Notes: a model not told the origin generated them from the sequence alone. A DNA stretch of 64,000 nt from an uncultured bacterium (GCA_947643145.1 CANRVD010000001.1:62001-126000), one strand, 5' to 3'. Counted from the first letter of the stretch, positions 25,101 through 34,294 are shown. Translations and numbers: made by a program.

Positions 25101-25903
25101 CAACAAGACTGTTTTCTCATTTCTTTTAAAATTTTCTTTTCTAAGCGGCTTACCTGCACCTGACTGATTCCAAGACATTTTGCAACCTGTGTCTGTGTCA
25201 TGTCATGAAAATACCGGTACTCAATCAATTTCCTTTCTTTTTCACCCAGTTCGTTCAATAACTGCTTTAGCAGCATATGGTTAATTACTTCCTCCTTCTC
25301 CGCATCAAGCAGCGCCCCATTCTGATTGACCATGTAACCATTATCATTTCCTGTCGTTCTGGCATATCCAAGGCTGCTGCCCCTGACTCCCACAACCTGA
25401 TCAATCATGGATATATCTTTTCCTTCTGACTGGTAAATGGTCCGGTAAATAGAATCTACTTCACTGTTCGCCTCCATTGCCAGTACAATTTCTTCTGTTG
25501 TCAATTCTGTCGCTGCTGCAATCTCATCAATTGTCGCATTTCGTCCAAGCTTCTGGCTTAAATTCTCTGCTGCCCGTTTTACCCGAAAACCATTTTCCTT
25601 TAGCGTCCTGCTTACCTTTATCATTCCATCATCCCGGATAAATCGCTTTATTTCACCCGTTATCATAGGTACTGCATAAGTAGAGAACCTTACATTATAT
25701 CCCATATCAAAATTATCAATCGCTTTGATAAGCCCGATACAGCCTATCTGAAAAATATCCTCCTGTTCATATCCCCGACCGTTAAATCGCTTTACAATAT
25801 TCCATACCAGTCCGATATTTTCTTCTACAATCTGATTTCTTGCTTCCCGGTTCCCTGCACGTGCTTCTTTTAATAATTCCATCACATCCATTGCACATAC
25901 CAT
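25094..25903 (-). CDS. sigF: RNA polymerase sigma factor SigF (sporulation)
   Basis: First forespore-specific sigma factor. 269 residues with region 2 (YEQEDIFQIGCIGLIKAI, then NVRFSTYAVPMITGEIKRFI), region 3 and a region 4 helix-turn-helix (MTQTQVAKCLGISQVQVSRL). Encoded directly after its anti-sigma factor spoIIAB, 12 bases apart, in the standard spoIIAA-AB-AC order. RBS AAGGTG. A sigma-G promoter for spoVA overlaps its stop codon. Confidence 0.96.
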   Translation of the reverse strand: MVCAMDVMELLKEARAGNREARNQIVEENIGLVWNIVKRFNGRGYEQEDIFQIGCIGLIKAIDNFDMGYNVRFSTYAVPMITGEIKRFIRDDGMIKVSRTLKENGFRVKRAAENLSQKLGRNATIDEIAAATELTTEEIVLAMEANSEVDSIYRTIYQSEGKDISMIDQVVGVRGSSLGYARTTGNDNGYMVNQNGALLDAEKEEVINHMLLKQLLNELGEKERKLIEYRYFHDMTQTQVAKCLGISQVQVSRLEKKILKEMRKQSCCE

Positions 25904-25915
25904 TTGACAGGCACC

Positions 25916-26335
25916 TTACTTTTCCTGCTCCTTTCCTATCTCTTTTCGCATCACCACACGCGTTCCCTTTCCAACCTCTGAATAAACCTCCAGAGAATCC
26001 ATAAATGCTTCCATAAAAGCAAAACCCATTCCTGAGCGTTCCCATTCCGGTTTTGTGGTATAAAGAGGCTCCATCGCTTTTTCTATGTCTATAATTCCCA
26101 CACCGTAGTCCACTACTTCAACCATCACCTCCTGCCCATGAATTTCACAAACAATTTCAACCTCGCCAGATTTCCCGGCGTATCCATGTATAATACTGTT
26201 TGTAACCGCCTCGGACACAGCCGTTTTTACGTCTGCCAACTCCTCTAACGTCGGGTCAAGTCTTGTTATGTATGCTGCTACAACTGTTCTTGCAAATGAT
26301 TCATTTTCTGAAAGACTTTCAATTACTAATTTCAT
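25916..26335 (-). CDS. spoIIAB: anti-sigma F factor SpoIIAB
   Basis: 139-residue GHKL-fold kinase that binds and inhibits SigF and phosphorylates SpoIIAA. Seen: VKTAVSEAVTNSIIHGY (N-box), VVDYGVGIIDIEKAMEP (G1-box) and ERSGMGFAFMEAFMDS (G2-box). Length typical. Its leader holds the ACCTTGCAGAAATGGAG element shared with recA and thiI. Confidence 0.96.
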   Translation of the reverse strand: MKLVIESLSENESFARTVVAAYITRLDPTLEELADVKTAVSEAVTNSIIHGYAGKSGEVEIVCEIHGQEVMVEVVDYGVGIIDIEKAMEPLYTTKPEWERSGMGFAFMEAFMDSLEVYSEVGKGTRVVMRKEIGKEQEK

Positions 26336-26341
26336 TATCTA

Positions 26342-26358
26342 CTCCATTTCTGCAAGGT
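26342..26358 (-). repeat. shared leader element upstream of spoIIAB
   Basis: Minus strand ACCTTGCAGAAATGGAG, nearly identical to sequences just upstream of recA (5656..5672) and thiI (53225..53241). It includes the GGAG ribosome binding site of spoIIAB and part of a weak hairpin (gcaaaggg / ccttgc). Confidence 0.45.
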
Positions 26359-26395
26359 AAACTTCATTACCCTTTGCTATTCCTATATTTAAATT

Positions 26396-26767
26396 CTATT
26401 GCTTGATTCTACTTTTCTGTAGTCCCTCCAATGCCTCCGGTACCGTATCATAACGCTCTATAATCTGATATAATCCTGACAAACTAAAAATACGATTCAC
26501 TACTTCCCCTACATTAGTAACCGCAGCGCGCCCTCCCAAAAACATCACTTTTTTATATCTTCCCATAATCAGCCCGATTCCTGAACTGTCCATAAAGCCA
26601 ACTTCCGTAAAATCAAATATAATATGTTTAATATTTCCTGCATCAATCAGCCTGTCAGAATACTCCCTTAGCTGCGTGACTGCATGATGGTCCAAATCAT
26701 CCGTCACATAAATAACCAGACAGTTTTGATGCAGTTCGTAATGTGCTGCATTCATTTTGGTTTGCAT
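26396..26767 (-). CDS. spoIIAA: anti-sigma F factor antagonist SpoIIAA
   Basis: 123-residue STAS-domain protein that frees SigF by sequestering SpoIIAB. The phosphorylatable Ser lies in FMDSSGIGLIMGRYK near residue 58. First gene of the operon, with GGAG as RBS. The 60-base gap to spoIIAB is a little wider than usual. A sigma-H-type promoter is expected but only weak matches were seen. Confidence 0.95.
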   Translation of the reverse strand: MQTKMNAAHYELHQNCLVIYVTDDLDHHAVTQLREYSDRLIDAGNIKHIIFDFTEVGFMDSSGIGLIMGRYKKVMFLGGRAAVTNVGEVVNRIFSLSGLYQIIERYDTVPEALEGLQKSRIKQ

Positions 26768-26810
26768 CCCTCTTCACTCCATTTCATAAAATTATACTTT
26801 TCTCACACAC

Positions 26811-26857
26811 AAAATCCCTGTCAGAGTATACTTTCTGTGTATCTCTGACAGGGATTT
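26811..26857 (-). terminator. terminator between the TPR gene and spoIIAA
   Basis: aaatccctgtcaga / tctgacagggattt: 14-bp arms around a 16-18 base loop, followed by a T-rich run on the minus strand. Ends the zinc-ribbon/TPR transcript and insulates the spoIIA operon. Confidence 0.8.
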
Positions 26858-26894
26858 CCTATCATCTCATCGCCCGTTTGCACGGCTTTTGTTC

Positions 26895-28337
26895 CTATTC
26901 ACCCAGCTCACGCAGGCGGCTTCTTGCCTCCCCGACTCTGCTGGACGACGCATAATCATTTATAATCTTATTATAGTACTCCTTTGCTTTTTCCGTATCG
27001 GACTTTTGCTGGTAACAACGTCCCAAAAAGTACATGGCATCTGTATTATCTTCATTATATTGCAGGGCTTTTTCCAAAAGCTTAATCGCCTTGTCATAAT
27101 CCTTCTGCCCGACATATTTTCCTTCTCCATTATAAGCATCACGCCCATCTACAAAATAACTGTCTGACGCTGCCTCGAAGGTATCTTCCTTAATCTGCTG
27201 GTAAATCTGCTTTGCTTTGTCACTGGAAAGCGCATCTTCACTTACTTTCACCAGCCTTTTCGCCGCAGTTACCTTGTCATTATTCATAGAATACTGCATA
27301 GCCGCCAGCAGGTTTTCATAAGACTCCTGTAAAGTTGTCCCACTTTCCGAATCAACTCCTGAGAGCTCCTCATTTTCCTTCTTTAATTTTTCCAGTTCCT
27401 CTGTCAGCTTCTGGTTTTCATTTCTTAAGGTCGAAACATCACTGTCATTCGCAGCCTTCTGCTCGCTGTACTTTTTAAATTCTGTATTTTCCTGGTTCTT
27501 TATATTCGCCTTAATCTGAGGAATCCCCAAAAATCCCATTAAAGCCAGCCCAATCACCACGCCTACAATAATATTGATAAATGGCATAATAGATGGCTTT
27601 TCTTCCTTATACGGAGTAATCGTCTTATACGCATCTGCTTCTACGCGCGGCAATGTCTTTCTTACTTCAGGCTCTTTTGCCTCCGATACCTTATGTGGAG
27701 TTTCTCCTTTTAACTGGATATCAGATAATTCTCTTAAATAAGCAATCGTAGTTGTATTCGTAACATCTATCTTGCTGACATTCATTAAAAGCCGCTTCGC
27801 CCTTACCTTATTATCCCTTTTCCCTGTCATCATATACAGAAGGGCAAGTAACTGACTGGCACGTACAAATTTGGGATTCAGCCCGACAACCTTTTTCAAT
27901 TGGATAATCGCCATGTCCCCATCACCATGCTGTGCAGAATATAAAGCAGAATTATACTTTCGGATAGTCTGGTTATACATTTCCAGCTTGTTTGGATTTG
28001 ACTGAACAGAACGTATATACATATCTGCATCATTATTCTCTGCCTGAAAATGCTTACTAATCACCCATTCACTCAGTGCCGAAACAATTTCCCCTACTTC
28101 AAAATAAATCAATCCCAAAAGATTTCTGGCATTCGTATTTAACTTATTAAACTCCAAGCTCTGGCGCAGGGAACGAATTGAACCAGATAAATCCCTGACT
28201 TTCGCCTGCTCCAGCCCTTTATTATAGTAAATATTTGATGTACTGATAATCCTGCGGTATTGAACCATACTCTGACCACAATTATCACACCGATCCTTTA
28301 CAAAAGTTACTTTTGCATTACATCTTGGACAATTCAT
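26895..28337 (-). CDS. zinc-ribbon, TPR-repeat membrane protein
   Basis: 480 residues. Zinc ribbon at the N-terminus (MNCPRCNAKVTFVKDRCDNC), then TPR-like helices (about 30-190), one transmembrane helix near residues 250-270 (INIIVGVVIGLALMGFLG), a coiled coil (about 285-330) and C-terminal TPR repeats (AMYFLGRCYQQKSDTEKAKEYY). Likely a cytosolic scaffold joined through the membrane to an outer TPR module. The ATG overlaps the stop of the 57-residue gene upstream (ATGA). No defined pathway. Confidence 0.85.
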   Translation of the reverse strand: MNCPRCNAKVTFVKDRCDNCGQSMVQYRRIISTSNIYYNKGLEQAKVRDLSGSIRSLRQSLEFNKLNTNARNLLGLIYFEVGEIVSALSEWVISKHFQAENNDADMYIRSVQSNPNKLEMYNQTIRKYNSALYSAQHGDGDMAIIQLKKVVGLNPKFVRASQLLALLYMMTGKRDNKVRAKRLLMNVSKIDVTNTTTIAYLRELSDIQLKGETPHKVSEAKEPEVRKTLPRVEADAYKTITPYKEEKPSIMPFINIIVGVVIGLALMGFLGIPQIKANIKNQENTEFKKYSEQKAANDSDVSTLRNENQKLTEELEKLKKENEELSGVDSESGTTLQESYENLLAAMQYSMNNDKVTAAKRLVKVSEDALSSDKAKQIYQQIKEDTFEAASDSYFVDGRDAYNGEGKYVGQKDYDKAIKLLEKALQYNEDNTDAMYFLGRCYQQKSDTEKAKEYYNKIINDYASSSRVGEARSRLRELGE

Positions 28338-28507
28338 GATTCCTCCACCCATTCTACCGGACTATTTTTATTCGTTTCCTTTGCTCCACTCAAAATCGAC
28401 TGCAATAAATCAGTAACATCTGTGGTGTTATTACCATAGATTGCATCCTCTGCCTGCTCAATATCTAAACTTGGCTGAAACTTCGCTAATTCCGCTTCAA
28501 AATCCAT
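28334..28507 (-). CDS. 57-residue acidic protein overlapping the TPR gene
   Basis: Read directly: MDFEAELAKFQPSLDIEQAE and on to ...NSPVEWVEES, 57 residues, acidic, no TM, no Cys, no recognised family. The RBS is near-perfect (AGGAGGT, 8 bases before ATG). Its TGA overlaps the next gene's ATG by 4 bases (ATGA), classic translational coupling. This strongly supports a real gene and a partner role with the TPR membrane protein. Confidence 0.75.
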   Translation of the reverse strand: MDFEAELAKFQPSLDIEQAEDAIYGNNTTDVTDLLQSILSGAKETNKNSPVEWVEES

Positions 28508-28560
28508 CTTACACTACCTCCTGTCAATCATCAATCCTTATTCGACGCAAATCTCGACAC

Positions 28561-28599
28561 AATTCTTGTTACTGTTCCCCTCATGACAGTAACAAGAAT
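28561..28599 (-). other. hairpin after the FapA gene
   Basis: attcttgttactgt / acagtaacaagaat perfect 14-bp arms with a 10-base loop, starting right at the FapA stop codon. The following T-run on the minus strand is weak, so it may be a partial terminator or 3' stabiliser. The 57-residue gene starts about 55 bases further on. Confidence 0.6.
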
Positions 28600-28600
28600 A

Positions 28601-29983
28601 CTATTGCACTTCAACAACAGACCCTTTTGCACTAATTACAACATGGCTGGTCTCCTCCGCAATCTTTGCCGTAACACCATTAATCGTAATACGTGTTCCT
28701 GGATACAGCGTTTTTTGAACACTTACCTTTGCAAGATTCGCCCTGCCCATCTGATCCATTATCATCTGCTTCTCGCGGATTTTGGTGTTAATCATATTTT
28801 CTCTTTCGATTTTTCCACGAATCAGTTTTAGCTTCTGCCCCTGAAGGTCTTCTCTTTTCGTCTTTGCCATCAAAATATCAATCTGGGAAATTCCATTTAC
28901 AACCTTCTTTAATTCTTCTTCCAAAACTTCCTGTTCTTTTTCCTTTGCCATCAGCTTGGCAAATAAATCCTCCTCAACACCCGCATAAATCTGTGTTTTC
29001 ACTTCTGCCATATTTCCAATAATGGTTGCATTAACATAGCGTTCTGCATGAAGCTCACCACCAATAATAATTCCAAAACGGCCGGATACTGTAATATCCC
29101 TTACTGCTGTTATATGGCTGTTCATAATAGCGTTCGCATTGACATCTTCTCCGGCATCTACCGAGGACTGTTCAAAGAACTTACCGGATACAGAGCCGCC
29201 CGCAGTAATCTTTCCCCTGCTGTTACCCTGCATACCATTCTTCAATACAACATCCTTACCTGCGTTCAATGTTGCTGCTTCCACATAACCATCTACTATA
29301 ATAGAACCTTTCTCGGAAACAATCGTTACCCCCGACAAAACATTTCCGCGTACATGGATATCATCTGCAAAAGTGATATCGCCGCGTGACAGGGATACAT
29401 CACCCTCTATCAAAAGTTCATTTTCTACTACCAGACGGTCATTCTGATAAACAGCCCGCCCAGATGTTCTTGCAAAATATTCCTTGCCGTCATCTGATAC
29501 ATAAAATCCCTTGCCCTTTAACCTTGCAAGTTCTTTTCCCTTTTTGGCGAGAACAGTTTCCCCAAGAAAATTCTCGCCATCCCTGCTCTCTGTTGCCGGA
29601 TGGTAAACCACAAGCTTCTGTCCCTCTTCAACTGCAGGAACATCACCATACTCTGAATAATCTACGGAACCGTCCTTTAAAATCTTTGGTTTTGTATCGA
29701 TATCGATATCAAACAGGAACTCATACCAACCATCCTTGCCATCTACCGGCTTTTTACTTGCGGCTACAAGGTAATTCTTGCCCATCTCTTTCTCTGCAAT
29801 CAATTTATCAATAGCCTCACCGCGAATTCCAGAAGTTACACCTATATCAGCAAGAAACTTTATAATCTCTTCTTTCGTGCATTTACAATCTGAATTTTGG
29901 AGCGAAACAAAGGCCTCTGTCATATCATCTGACACGATAATTCCAATCCCATTACTACTTACATTTTCCTGTGTCTGCTGCAT
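28601..29983 (-). CDS. FapA/DUF342 family protein
   Basis: 460 residues from the ATG with GGAG RBS (MQQTQENVSSNG). N-terminal alpha/beta domain (about 1-90), DUF342 core with repeated Gly/Val-rich beta-helix turns (for example GDVSLSRGDITFADDIHVRG, then GKITAGGSVSGKFFEQS), a coiled coil (about 345-420) and a short beta C-terminal end. FapA of Vibrio helps localise flagellar assembly, but this family is also common in non-flagellated Firmicutes. No flagellar operon is present. Confidence 0.85.
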   Translation of the reverse strand: MQQTQENVSSNGIGIIVSDDMTEAFVSLQNSDCKCTKEEIIKFLADIGVTSGIRGEAIDKLIAEKEMGKNYLVAASKKPVDGKDGWYEFLFDIDIDTKPKILKDGSVDYSEYGDVPAVEEGQKLVVYHPATESRDGENFLGETVLAKKGKELARLKGKGFYVSDDGKEYFARTSGRAVYQNDRLVVENELLIEGDVSLSRGDITFADDIHVRGNVLSGVTIVSEKGSIIVDGYVEAATLNAGKDVVLKNGMQGNSRGKITAGGSVSGKFFEQSSVDAGEDVNANAIMNSHITAVRDITVSGRFGIIIGGELHAERYVNATIIGNMAEVKTQIYAGVEEDLFAKLMAKEKEQEVLEEELKKVVNGISQIDILMAKTKREDLQGQKLKLIRGKIERENMINTKIREKQMIMDQMGRANLAKVSVQKTLYPGTRITINGVTAKIAEETSHVVISAKGSVVEVQ

Positions 29984-30148
29984 ACTTCTCACTCCTTCCT
30001 TAATCTATATCTCTTTACGATAATACTTATGCCATATTACATTTACATTTCCAAAACTTTCCTATTCCACAAGATAATAACTACTGTCAATAGTATATAA
30101 AACTTTCTTATATAATGCAAGCCAAATCAGAGGAAACACCATGGAAAG

Positions 30149-31153
30149 CTAATATCTCCCCAACAAAATCAGTATTTTAAAGATTTTATTGTCATTTAGC
30201 CGCTGACGGTACAATTTATTTTCCCTAACCAAACGTATCCTTTGAATAAACGAATGCTTCGCCGCTACCAAATCCTTTGCAAGATGCAGGTTTGCTTCTG
30301 CCTTTTTCCTGTCTGCAAACTCATACCCGCTTTCCATTGTCATAAAATCATAGATTCTGACAAACTCTGCTGTCTGACGGCTGATATCCTTCCGCTTCCT
30401 GTGAAATCCTGTCAGCCGCTCCTTCCATTCCGAGGTCCGGCTGCTGTTTGTTCCAACCACATTTCTGCCATGCTGGCGATAACAGATATGCGGCGTTTCA
30501 TCATAAATAACTTCCCCAAAACAGCTTGCTACCAGATAAAGCCACCTGTCATGCATCACTGTAAACGCAGGGAGCTGTCTGACCACTAAATTCCGAAGTG
30601 TTTGATTCATAACTACCGTACAGCCAGTTACAACATTTTCGATTAATGCATTACCAAAACCTGCACGAACCGGCGGCCTTTTAATCTCTGACGGAAGCTC
30701 CAAAAGGTCTGCATCCACAAGTCTGGGCCTGCAGCAATAAAGTCTTGGAACTTCCATATCTATATGGCTTTCTGATACCTTTCTGTCATGGTTTGCCTCT
30801 GCTTTCTCAAGGCTTAAAATCCCGCTGCTGAGTTTATCCGGCATCCAAAAATCATCCTGATCTGATAATGCATAAAAATCTGCATTGGTATCTGCATTCT
30901 GAAGCAGTTCAAAAAAACTCCTGATTACGCCACAGTTTTTCCCCTGCACCCATTGCAGCCTGTCGGAATACTTTTCCTGATATTCCAACAAAATCTTCTG
31001 CGTATTATCAACCGAACCATCATCCCGTACGAAAAGCGAAAACTTTGCAAGCCCTTTCTTTTCACAGTCCTGCTCTAAAATGGAATCAAGCTGTTCCCGC
31101 AGATACTTTTCTCCATTATAGGTCGACATTAGAATCTGTATCTTTTTCATCAT
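30149..31153 (-). CDS. glycosyltransferase family 2
   Basis: 334 residues. GT2 fold with QILMSTYNGEKYLREQLDSI, FVRDDGSVDNTQKIL (nucleotide binding) and ALSDQDDFWMPDKL (acidic motif near residue 105), a common form in rhamnosyltransferase-like enzymes of cell-wall polysaccharide synthesis. Acceptor unknown. No other polysaccharide genes adjoin. RBS AGGCAGG; ATG 31153 or 31150. Confidence 0.88.
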   Translation of the reverse strand: MMKKIQILMSTYNGEKYLREQLDSILEQDCEKKGLAKFSLFVRDDGSVDNTQKILLEYQEKYSDRLQWVQGKNCGVIRSFFELLQNADTNADFYALSDQDDFWMPDKLSSGILSLEKAEANHDRKVSESHIDMEVPRLYCCRPRLVDADLLELPSEIKRPPVRAGFGNALIENVVTGCTVVMNQTLRNLVVRQLPAFTVMHDRWLYLVASCFGEVIYDETPHICYRQHGRNVVGTNSSRTSEWKERLTGFHRKRKDISRQTAEFVRIYDFMTMESGYEFADRKKAEANLHLAKDLVAAKHSFIQRIRLVRENKLYRQRLNDNKIFKILILLGRY

Positions 31154-31167
31154 TTTGGCCTGCCTTT

Positions 31168-32670
31168 CTAATAGGTTTCCTTAAGCTTTACTTCTAGCTC
31201 CCTAAAATTCTCCTGTGCAAAGGTGCCAATTGGCTGTATTCTACTGATAGAATTGGCCAAAATAGATACCTGTGTGCTTTTAAGCCCAAACAAACGCTGC
31301 AAAACTCCCTGTTTCTGATGAATATACTGTATTCTTCTATAAGGAATCGTCTGAATCGTCCTCGAAAAAAGCCCTTTTGAAACCACAAAATTTTCTTTCT
31401 TATATAAAATTCCAGCGGCCCTGTAGCTCAGATATCTGAAATACCACACGAAAGCGAATACCATTATCGCAGTGGCAATACTGATTGCTATCTGTACCCC
31501 AAAACCTAATCCCGCCAGTTCTTCTATAGCATTTATAGCAAACAGGGCAAGCACCAGCACAATTACCGCAGTAACAAACGCATAAAAAATGGCAAACTTC
31601 ATTACAATACGGGGCGGTCTGGTAAATGCATGAATATCCGGCAGTTCAAATTCCGGCAGCAGCACTTTTAATTTTCGCTCAAGCTCCTGATAGGAATCTG
31701 CCAGCAAAAGAATCCGTCCATTTGCATCCTCACCTTCGCCGCCTATATGGATTACTTTGACGGTCGCCATTTTACATACTCTTCCAATAAAAGAGTAATG
31801 CAGAATCACTGCGTTAATTTTATCTACCGGAACAACATAACTCTGCTTTTTCAATAAACCATAGCTAATATATATTTTATTTCCATCCCTTTTTGCTTTA
31901 AACCGGAAACTTTTCAGCCATTTTTTAACAATATCATATATTACAGAGCAGGCAGCTATCAGTTGAAAAAAAATTGCCGGCAGAATCACCATAATATCTT
32001 TTTCTTCCTGAAAGATAGAAATCCCCGTCACTATTGTTGACAAAACCAGCACAAACGACAGAAGCACCTCTGATATTGAAAGACAAATCAACCCATTTCG
32101 AAAAATTTCCTGATTTGTATAATGAATGGTATCTCCTTCCCCTTTTTCCTCCTGTCCTACTGCTTCTGTCTCTCCCTCGATTTCCCTAAGCATCGACAGA
32201 AGCAGTTCTTTCACTTTTAATGCTTCTTTTTTCTTTAACACAACTGCCAAATCCGTTGTATCTGCTGTCGAAAGACTATTTGTGTCCATCTTTACTTTAT
32301 AGGTGCCGACAAGCATCTCAAAAAGATTCTGCTCCAAATTAATATTCGATATATTGGCAACTGACATGGTATTGATACGCCTGTTTAACGTTGCCTTCCT
32401 GCTCGTAACGGTTCCGTCCTGAATAGTAATCGTTGTACGGTACCAGCGGTTTATCTGCCAAAATAACACCAGCAGCAGGACAAGCAGTATGCCGCCCATG
32501 GCAAGCAGTCCTTCAAACACATTTCCCTGCTTTATCAGCTTCACTCCCACTTCAACTGACTCTTCACTGCTAAACAGCATAAGAATAATCACCAGCAGGA
32601 ATTTCCACATTTCCTCAAAAATATATGTAAAATGATTCCTTAATGTGATAACTTTTTTCTTTTCTTCCAT
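31168..32670 (-). CDS. PH-domain membrane protein, YdbT-like
   Basis: 500 residues with three bacterial PH (bPH2) regions: about 70-150, 255-330 and 415-490 (signature TIPYRRIQYIHQKQGVLQRL). Transmembrane helices in pairs near 20-70, 195-240 and 360-405. Paired with a YdbS-like gene 18 bases upstream, as in B. subtilis ydbS-ydbT. YdbST there has been linked to resistance to some antimicrobial peptides. Function here is inferred only from the pair. Confidence 0.85.
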   Translation of the reverse strand: MEEKKKVITLRNHFTYIFEEMWKFLLVIILMLFSSEESVEVGVKLIKQGNVFEGLLAMGGILLVLLLVLFWQINRWYRTTITIQDGTVTSRKATLNRRINTMSVANISNINLEQNLFEMLVGTYKVKMDTNSLSTADTTDLAVVLKKKEALKVKELLLSMLREIEGETEAVGQEEKGEGDTIHYTNQEIFRNGLICLSISEVLLSFVLVLSTIVTGISIFQEEKDIMVILPAIFFQLIAACSVIYDIVKKWLKSFRFKAKRDGNKIYISYGLLKKQSYVVPVDKINAVILHYSFIGRVCKMATVKVIHIGGEGEDANGRILLLADSYQELERKLKVLLPEFELPDIHAFTRPPRIVMKFAIFYAFVTAVIVLVLALFAINAIEELAGLGFGVQIAISIATAIMVFAFVWYFRYLSYRAAGILYKKENFVVSKGLFSRTIQTIPYRRIQYIHQKQGVLQRLFGLKSTQVSILANSISRIQPIGTFAQENFRELEVKLKETY

Positions 32671-32688
32671 TCAAAGCCTCCTGTCGGA

Positions 32689-33165
32689 CTACCCCTGTTC
32701 TCTTCCTTCCACCGCATATTGGTTAATCCTTACCTTAAGTCTTTCTACGATTTTCTCCGCCGCCTCTTCCTCTATAAAGCGAATCACTACATCACCGCCC
32801 GCCGTTGTCACAATTACCTTGGCAAGACCAAAAATCCGGTCTATTGGCCCACTCTCCAATGCAACCTTATGTAACCTTTCAATCGGCACGATATCACGAT
32901 GAAGAAATAAAAAGCCCTCCCTGACATCAATATCCTCATCTGAAAAACGGTAACGGTATCTCTCATATCGTACGAAAGGAATGACAAGACTTACACACCA
33001 GATGACAACAGCCGCAAGCCATAGCAGATTAACATGAAACGGTAAATCTCTTCTCCTTAAAAAATACCATGCCACGCCAACCAGCAGGGTGCAAATAAGT
33101 GCCCCGATGCATTCACATACTAACATACAGGCTCTTGCTTTTTTGCTTAATTTTACATATTCCAT
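32689..33165 (-). CDS. PH-domain membrane protein, YdbS-like
   Basis: 158 residues: two transmembrane helices (about 15-35 and 45-65) and one bPH2 domain (REGFLFLHRDIVPIERLHKV, then GLAKVIVTTAGGDVVIRFI). The ATG follows a GGTG-type RBS; a GTG two codons upstream is less likely. Coupled with the YdbT-like gene 18 bases downstream. Confidence 0.88.
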   Translation of the reverse strand: MEYVKLSKKARACMLVCECIGALICTLLVGVAWYFLRRRDLPFHVNLLWLAAVVIWCVSLVIPFVRYERYRYRFSDEDIDVREGFLFLHRDIVPIERLHKVALESGPIDRIFGLAKVIVTTAGGDVVIRFIEEEAAEKIVERLKVRINQYAVEGREQG

Positions 33166-33202
33166 ATTCACCTTTCACCTTCCTCTGTTTGAAATCCACA
33201 CC

Positions 33203-33226
33203 ATTACTCCGTCAGTTAAATATCGA
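33203..33226 (-). repeat. 24-bp dispersed motif, copy 4 (inverted)
   Basis: Minus strand TCGATATTTAACTGACGGAG plus TAAT, matching the copies at 13775 and 62148 and the inverted 62294 copy, in the leader region of the YdbS-like gene. Confidence 0.5.
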
Positions 33227-33319
33227 AAGATTTGGCGAAGTAATAAAAATCTAGTATAATCCATTACCTGTTTGCTGTACCGACACCAGTCTATCATTTT
33301 TAGGATTTTTTTACAACAT

Positions 33320-33355
33320 AAAAATCCCCGGACTGAACAATACAATCCAGGGACT
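33320..33355 (-). terminator. terminator after the 33504 gene
   Basis: Minus strand AGTCCCTGGA ... TCCGGGGAT then TTTTATG, one mismatch in the stem. Ends transcription from the 33504..33965 gene. The surrounding 33166..33503 stretch otherwise holds only the 24-bp motif and AT-rich sequence. Confidence 0.55.
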
Positions 33356-33503
33356 CTCAAAAAAATTAACCCCTCTCTAAAACAGGCATTCTATGCCCAT
33401 ACTGCCAAAATTATACTGTGCTGCTGCAAACCATTTGACTCATGCTGTACATTAAATACAAAGTATGGTTTTGAAAAAATACATCCTCTTTGCATTTAAG
33501 GGT

Positions 33504-33965
33504 CTACTCTTCTGCATTTGCCCGAAATCTCTCTCTATCAAATTTTACTTCATTCTTAACATACTTTTTAAAATCCTTATACTCTTTATTTGATACGATT
33601 TCTTGTTTGCTGCTTACATTCAATTCAATTGCTGAATTTGGCATTCCCTGACCTAATCTACCATCATTTTCCGAAGCTGCAGTTAAAATATAATATTTTC
33701 CGCTTTCCAGCAGTTGATCTCCTTCCAGCAAGGATATACTTTTTCCGTCATAATTTACACCGCCATGTTTGAAAAATTCAATTGGCTTATTTTTCTTTAA
33801 ATGGCCTTTCAAGTTGTCTACTACAGTAATGGAGTAGACTGTATATGGTTTTCCTGTGATGGTGCCACCTGCATTTTTATGGATATTTGTATATTCTGTT
33901 CTTAATTCATCTTCCACCTTTGCAACAAAAACAATTGACAACCAGTCAAAGGGATTACTGGCCAT
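33504..33965 (-). CDS. hypothetical protein, apparently missing its N-terminus
   Basis: 153 residues with no recognised family. It looks like a compact extracytoplasmic-type beta domain (YTVYSITVVDNLKGHLKKN, then ESGKYYILTAASEN, charged C-terminus), but there is no signal peptide, no RBS before the ATG and the frame begins abruptly at ASNPFDWL. Just upstream sits the start of a plus-strand remnant that is also truncated. The sequence suggests a deletion took the 5' ends of two divergent genes. Confidence 0.5.
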   Translation of the reverse strand: MASNPFDWLSIVFVAKVEDELRTEYTNIHKNAGGTITGKPYTVYSITVVDNLKGHLKKNKPIEFFKHGGVNYDGKSISLLEGDQLLESGKYYILTAASENDGRLGQGMPNSAIELNVSSKQEIVSNKEYKDFKKYVKNEVKFDRERFRANAEE

Positions 33966-34199
33966 TTCTCAAAATACTATTTATACCGCAACATACAAAC
34001 TGGAAGAAGCAAATTTAATCAGTGAGTACTCAAAACTGCCGCCCCTGTTGCAGCTTGGTCTATCAAATCTTCTTCAAGCAGCAGAAGCGGCAATTCGGCT
34101 ACTGCCAATGCTATCGCCACTTACAAAAATAGTATTCTATCAAGAGATTATTCAAGGTCTGTAACAATTAAATGCAGTAAAGGCGGAATTGTATCTTAA
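33961..34199 (+). pseudogene. plus-strand gene remnant (3' fragment, frameshifted)
   Basis: A protein-like plus-strand reading (ISQNTIYTATYKLEEANLIS, shifting frame near 34025 into LKTAAPVAAWSIKSSSS and ending DYSRSVTIKCSKGGIVS at TAA 34199) directly before a strong terminator. Ser/Ala/Thr-rich, not recognised. No start or RBS. Interpreted as the decayed end of a gene whose 5' part is lost; evidence is compositional only. Confidence 0.3.
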
Positions 34200-34205
34200 A
34201 CATCC

Positions 34206-34236
34206 AAAAGAGGCAGCCACATCAGCTGCCTCTTTT
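34206..34236. terminator. bidirectional intrinsic terminator
   Basis: aaaagaggcagc / gctgcctctttt perfect 12-bp arms, 7-base loop, T-runs on both strands. Serves the transketolase operon (minus) and the plus-strand remnant. Confidence 0.88.
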
Positions 34237-34294
34237 TATAACCCTAACAACAGAAATTTCTCAAAACATAATTTCTATTGTTTCTCTATTCTGT

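Noticed and set aside
26768..26810. Sigma-H promoter for spoIIAA
   Set aside because: Expected from biology, but only weak matches (gagaaaa ... gaaat) with uncertain spacing were seen.
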